A stretch of DNA of 64,000 bases, taken from Loripinus fragilis (Eukaryota; Mollusca; Bivalvia; Lucinida; Lucinidae). Both the position numbers and the translations under genes were made by a program. The DNA is taken from assembly GCA_964019695.1 (NCBI GenBank), contig OZ026526.1:13785754-13849753 (forward strand), given 5' to 3'. Numbering within the stretch: the stretch's first letter is position 1; each line of letters starts with the position of its first letter. The notes below the pieces were generated by a model. That model worked only from the letters and a program-made list of their open reading frames with translations. It was not told where the DNA came from and ran no database searches. Positions 60,650 through 64,000 of this stretch are shown here, one piece after another.

Positions 60650-60815
60650 ACTTGGGGTCAATTACTTTGAAAAAGTAATTAATTACATACAATTACATTG
60701 GAAATTGTTCAATTAAATTACAATTACAATTACATGGCTTTTGAGCAAAGTAATTAATTACATACAATTACTTTGCCAAATGTAATTAATTACTTTACAA
60801 TTACATTTCACTGCC
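60650..60815. repeat. Low-complexity taattaattacaattac repeat
   Basis: Overlapping iterations of aattacaattaca and taattaattac; no gene. Confidence 0.6.
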
Positions 60816-62076
60816 ACTTAGAACGCTTCATCAGATTTTAATTTCAAAGATATTTGAAATGAGTTAAAATCTCCTAAAAAGTCTGAGTAACCTTGATGTT
60901 CTAAATTCTATATGTCTAGGTTGATTTTATATTTTCCTCTTGTATCAAATTATTGTCAAGTGATGCAACTTAAACGAAACGAAATGTACAAAATCAGTTG
61001 TTGTATTTTTTGTGATTGATGACATGATCACTCAAGAGAAAATACAGAAACTACTATTATTTTTGTGTTGGGGTGGGGGGAGGGGGGATAAATTGCCAAA
61101 GTTCTCAAACAAGCTGTTAACAGCAGAACCAAGTTAAGGAATTCATATTGGCTTGAGAAAAGTCTTACAACTGTGGAAGATAAACCATGGAAATTATTTT
61201 GCAAAACTAGCTAAAATGCCAGAGAATAACAATCTTCAAAAAGTGTGATAAAAAATCTGTGTGGCCCCATGTGTTCCTAAAGTTGGCAAAAAAGTACAAA
61301 AAGGAATATCGGATAGTGACAAACTAAAATATTACTAGCCTGTTGAAATGCTGGCTTGACAAGCAAGAGGTCGCTAGTTCGGTCACCACTGGAACATCTA
61401 TTTTATTTTTATTTTTTGCTTTTTATTAACAATGATGGGCCCCAGGTTCACTGAATGAGTAAAGTCCAATTTAATTTTCTGAACCACATTTTATGATAAT
61501 TAATTTTATTATTATTATCATTTTTATTATTATTATTATTATTTTTATTATTATTATTTTTTTGAAAATGGCAAATGAGCAGTTTAAGGGCTTTAAATAG
61601 TATAGTGGATAGATAGGGTCATGCACCTAAGCATATGAGTGTGTTGATCCCAGGTGTGAAAACTTAACAAAATGCCTGAAAGGAGTCAATTCACTAACCA
61701 ACACTTTTGTCTGAATAAAAACTATTGTTGAGATTTTCACACCTACTTTGTTTTTGTATTGTGTTGGTAACTTAACTATTAAAGGTTGGTTGTCACAAAG
61801 CCATATCTTTTATAAGCAGATAAACAAAGAATAAATAATTTGCTTAAAAAAGGAATAGAAGAAGTAACATACAGTCTGTGTCTACGGTAAAATTGCTATA
61901 TTATGGATTATTGACATACGCAATAATCTTGTTTATTTTGGTGCCGACTTGCACTGTTTGTGTCACAATTTGCTGTTTATTATGGCCTTTAACTAGTTTA
62001 ATTCGGCATAATAAAACGACATGTGAATGGTTGCTGCAACCAAATAGCAGATGCTTTAAGTCGCTTTAATTTTCAG
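60816..62076. other. Region upstream of the recombinase exon
   Basis: Contains two weak tRNA/SINE-like pieces (around 61335-61400, ggtcgctagttcgg; and 61595-61650, gtgttgatccc) and the (ATT)n tract. The 5' exon and promoter of the recombinase were not identified. Confidence 0.4.
61495..61562. repeat. (ATT)n microsatellite
   Basis: Interrupted tattattatt tract about 550 bp upstream of the recombinase exon. Confidence 0.75.
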
Positions 62077-63041
62077 AGGTTCTTCCAACTCGCTCCAGAG
62101 GCAGACAAGGCTCCTACACCAGTTCCCAGCCATCTGTTGAACATCTTCAATTAAGGTCCAATCAGCTGTTAGCTGCCAGTGTGACTCCAAATACCCATGC
62201 GGTTTACAATAATGCTTTATCAGCATTTGGGTCTTTTCGTCAGAAATACAATTTTTCAGTAGTTTGGCCAGTACCTGTGCCACATTTAACTTTGTTTATT
62301 GCCTATTGTTTTGAGCAGGGTTATTCTCCTGCTACTGTATCCTCATACATGTCTGGAATTAGTTTTTATCATAAAATTAGTAGTTTACAAGATTCAACAT
62401 CAAATTTTGTGGTTAAAAAACTTCTTGAAGGGTTTAAGAGAACACGTAAAAGGTGTGATGTACGTGCACCCATTACAGAGGGTATTCTACAAAAAATTTG
62501 CATTACTTTAAATCAGGTCTGTTACAATGAATATGAATATTATCTTTTTAAAGCCGCATATCTACTGGCATATTTTGGACTTCTTCGTATTAGCGAGTTA
62601 GTTTTTACCAGCCATTTAATGTCAAATAGACCACTTATGTGTAATGATATCCAGCTCGTGGAGGGTGACTCCGCAGTCTTGATTACAATAAGAATCTCAA
62701 AAACAAACCAGCGTGGTTTACCTTGTACATTGCGTATTCCTGCTACGGACAATCCTTTGTTTTGTTGTGTGACGGCTGTGCAGAGTTATCTCAAATATAG
62801 ACCTCATAATGCACCTTATTTTTTAGTCCATAGGGATGGTGCTCCTTTAACACGAGGTCAATTTTGTAGCGTTCTGGCCAAAACATTACATTTCTTGAGG
62901 TTGCCCACAAGTATCTATACCTCTCATTCTTTTCGCATCGGGCGAGCTACTGATTTAGCATCAAAAGGAGTCTTAACTTTAAACATACAGAAATTAGGCA
63001 GATGGAGTACCAACACTGTTGAGCAGTATATCCGCATGTAA
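62077..63041 (+). CDS. Tyrosine recombinase of a mobile cassette (3' exon)
   Basis: The frame is open from an acceptor (TTAATTTTCAG) at 62076 to TAA at 63039-63041. An SAM-like N-terminal part (THAVYNNALSAFGSF, YSPATVSSYMSGISFYH) precedes the catalytic part. Catalytic residues are visible: Arg in LLRISEL, Lys in ISKTNQ, the HxxR box in SHSFRIGRATDLASKG, Trp in LGRWST and the nucleophile Tyr in VEQYIRM. This is the fold of YR transposons (DIRS, Ngaro, Crypton). I see no reverse transcriptase or gag in the window. The upstream exon was not found; an initiator ATG is not evident in this exon. Confidence 0.85.
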
Positions 63042-63057
63042 GGGAATTTTTTATTAA

Positions 63058-63678
63058 ATGGCTTTTTTAATTCCAGACAATGACATTTGGATTATTGGAT
63101 CGTCCATCATTACCCATGCGGAGGAAGCAGCATTTGCCAAAAACCAGGGTGATTTGCAATTAGAAGGAAGACAAGTCCTCTGGTTTGGAAGCAGAGGAAT
63201 GCATTGGTACGACCTGCGCCCAAAAGTTCAGTGGGAGATGCTCAATCGTCCTCCGCCGGTAATGTTGGTCATCCATGTCGGGGGGAATGATTTAGTAAAC
63301 ATAAGTCAAGCAAAAATGATGAAAAAGATAACCAAAGACATAAAGTATATCCATTCAGTCTTTCCATCATCATACTTGGTATGGTCGGACATTCTACCTC
63401 GTAGTAAGTGGCTTGGTTTGAGACCTACAGCCAGAAATATTTTCAATATTGACAAAAAAAGGAGGAGGATAAACCGCCATGGTCGCCAAGTTGTCCATCA
63501 ATATGACTTGGGCCGTTCTATTTCACATGAATTAGATGTTGATGTACCCAGTTTCTATAAAAATGATGGGACACACCTCACAGCGGTTGGCAACAGTATA
63601 TTTTTATTAGCCCTTCAAGAGGGGATAAAATCATTCTTTAGCAATAGTGGAAAGAACTACTATGATGCTAAAGAATAA
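63058..63678 (+). CDS. SGNH/GDSL-type hydrolase paired with the recombinase
   Basis: A 206-residue intact ORF starts 16 bp after the recombinase stop. SGNH blocks are visible: IIGSSI near residue 15 (nucleophile Ser), FGSRGMHW (Gly block), VIHVGGNDLV (GxND block) and YKNDGTHLTAVGN (Asp-xx-His). A basic patch KKRRRINRHGR lies between them. Known esterase-like ORFs accompany some Ngaro-type retroelements; substrate unknown. Both ORFs are intact, which suggests recent activity. Confidence 0.8.
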   Translation: MAFLIPDNDIWIIGSSIITHAEEAAFAKNQGDLQLEGRQVLWFGSRGMHWYDLRPKVQWEMLNRPPPVMLVIHVGGNDLVNISQAKMMKKITKDIKYIHSVFPSSYLVWSDILPRSKWLGLRPTARNIFNIDKKRRRINRHGRQVVHQYDLGRSISHELDVDVPSFYKNDGTHLTAVGNSIFLLALQEGIKSFFSNSGKNYYDAKE

Positions 63679-64000
63679 GCCGCTGAATGGGGTGCAAATT
63701 AAAAGTTTTGTTTTGTATGGGTTACACACGGGCCTCTCTGACTGCTTTGAAGGTCCATAGAACTGTGAGCTGAGATTCTGGGCTAGATTTTTTGTTTCAG
63801 GTGTTTTATCTGCTGATATACTTGGTGATGGTAAATTTCCACAGCTTCTACAAGTGTGAACACAAAGAAACTGAGTTACAGACCAATACCTGGACAATGT
63901 GGAAAGACTTGTTTTTGATTCAGGCTTTTTTATTTGCTTCAGAATGTGTCAAGGCATAAAACCCATTCAACATTGGTTTGTGTGTGTATTAATAATGTTA

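Overview
The window looks like nuclear DNA of a mollusc, most likely a heterodont bivalve. It is AT-rich, has GT-AG spliceosomal introns, and is packed with tRNA-derived SINEs, short palindromic DNA elements and elements that pair about 190-bp tandem monomers with a (GACG)n tract, like the CvA/pearl elements I recall from bivalves. The species assignment is inference; I could not search any database.

One multi-exon gene dominates. It lies on the minus strand from about 57.8 kb down to a stop codon at 20540-20542. I reconstructed 20 exons by hand (plus one optional exon); every junction is GT-AG and the phases join without a break, giving roughly 1,300 residues of a C-terminal region. The 5' end lies beyond the right edge. 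The upstream part has an acidic Ser/Asp run, a charged Glu/Arg helix and a PVIFDL motif that resemble the dynein axonemal assembly factor DNAAF8/C16orf71. The downstream part reads as five successive nucleoside-diphosphate-kinase (NDK)-like modules, most without the catalytic histidine. A role as a cytoplasmic scaffold in axonemal dynein assembly is inference from that resemblance.

Layout: 1-20.5 kb holds no gene I can support; it is SINEs, palindromes, a 34-bp minisatellite, a Tc1/mariner relic and a pearl-like element. 20.5-57.8 kb is the gene, with introns full of transposons, including a 5'-truncated LINE (26.35-27.45 kb) and a pearl-like element (39.3-43.0 kb) with another element nested in it. 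57.7-59.5 kb is a minisatellite of about 31 copies made from the 5' edge of one exon and its splice acceptor. 62.1-63.7 kb on the plus strand is a two-ORF cassette: a tyrosine recombinase followed 16 bp later by an SGNH-type hydrolase.

The main interest is how this gene is being remodelled. Several exons have tandem partial copies (one with a stop, one truncated, one present about five times with mostly synonymous differences). A SINE has duplicated a splice donor in its target-site duplication. Transposon ends sit within about 10-40 bp of the splice sites of at least eight exons.
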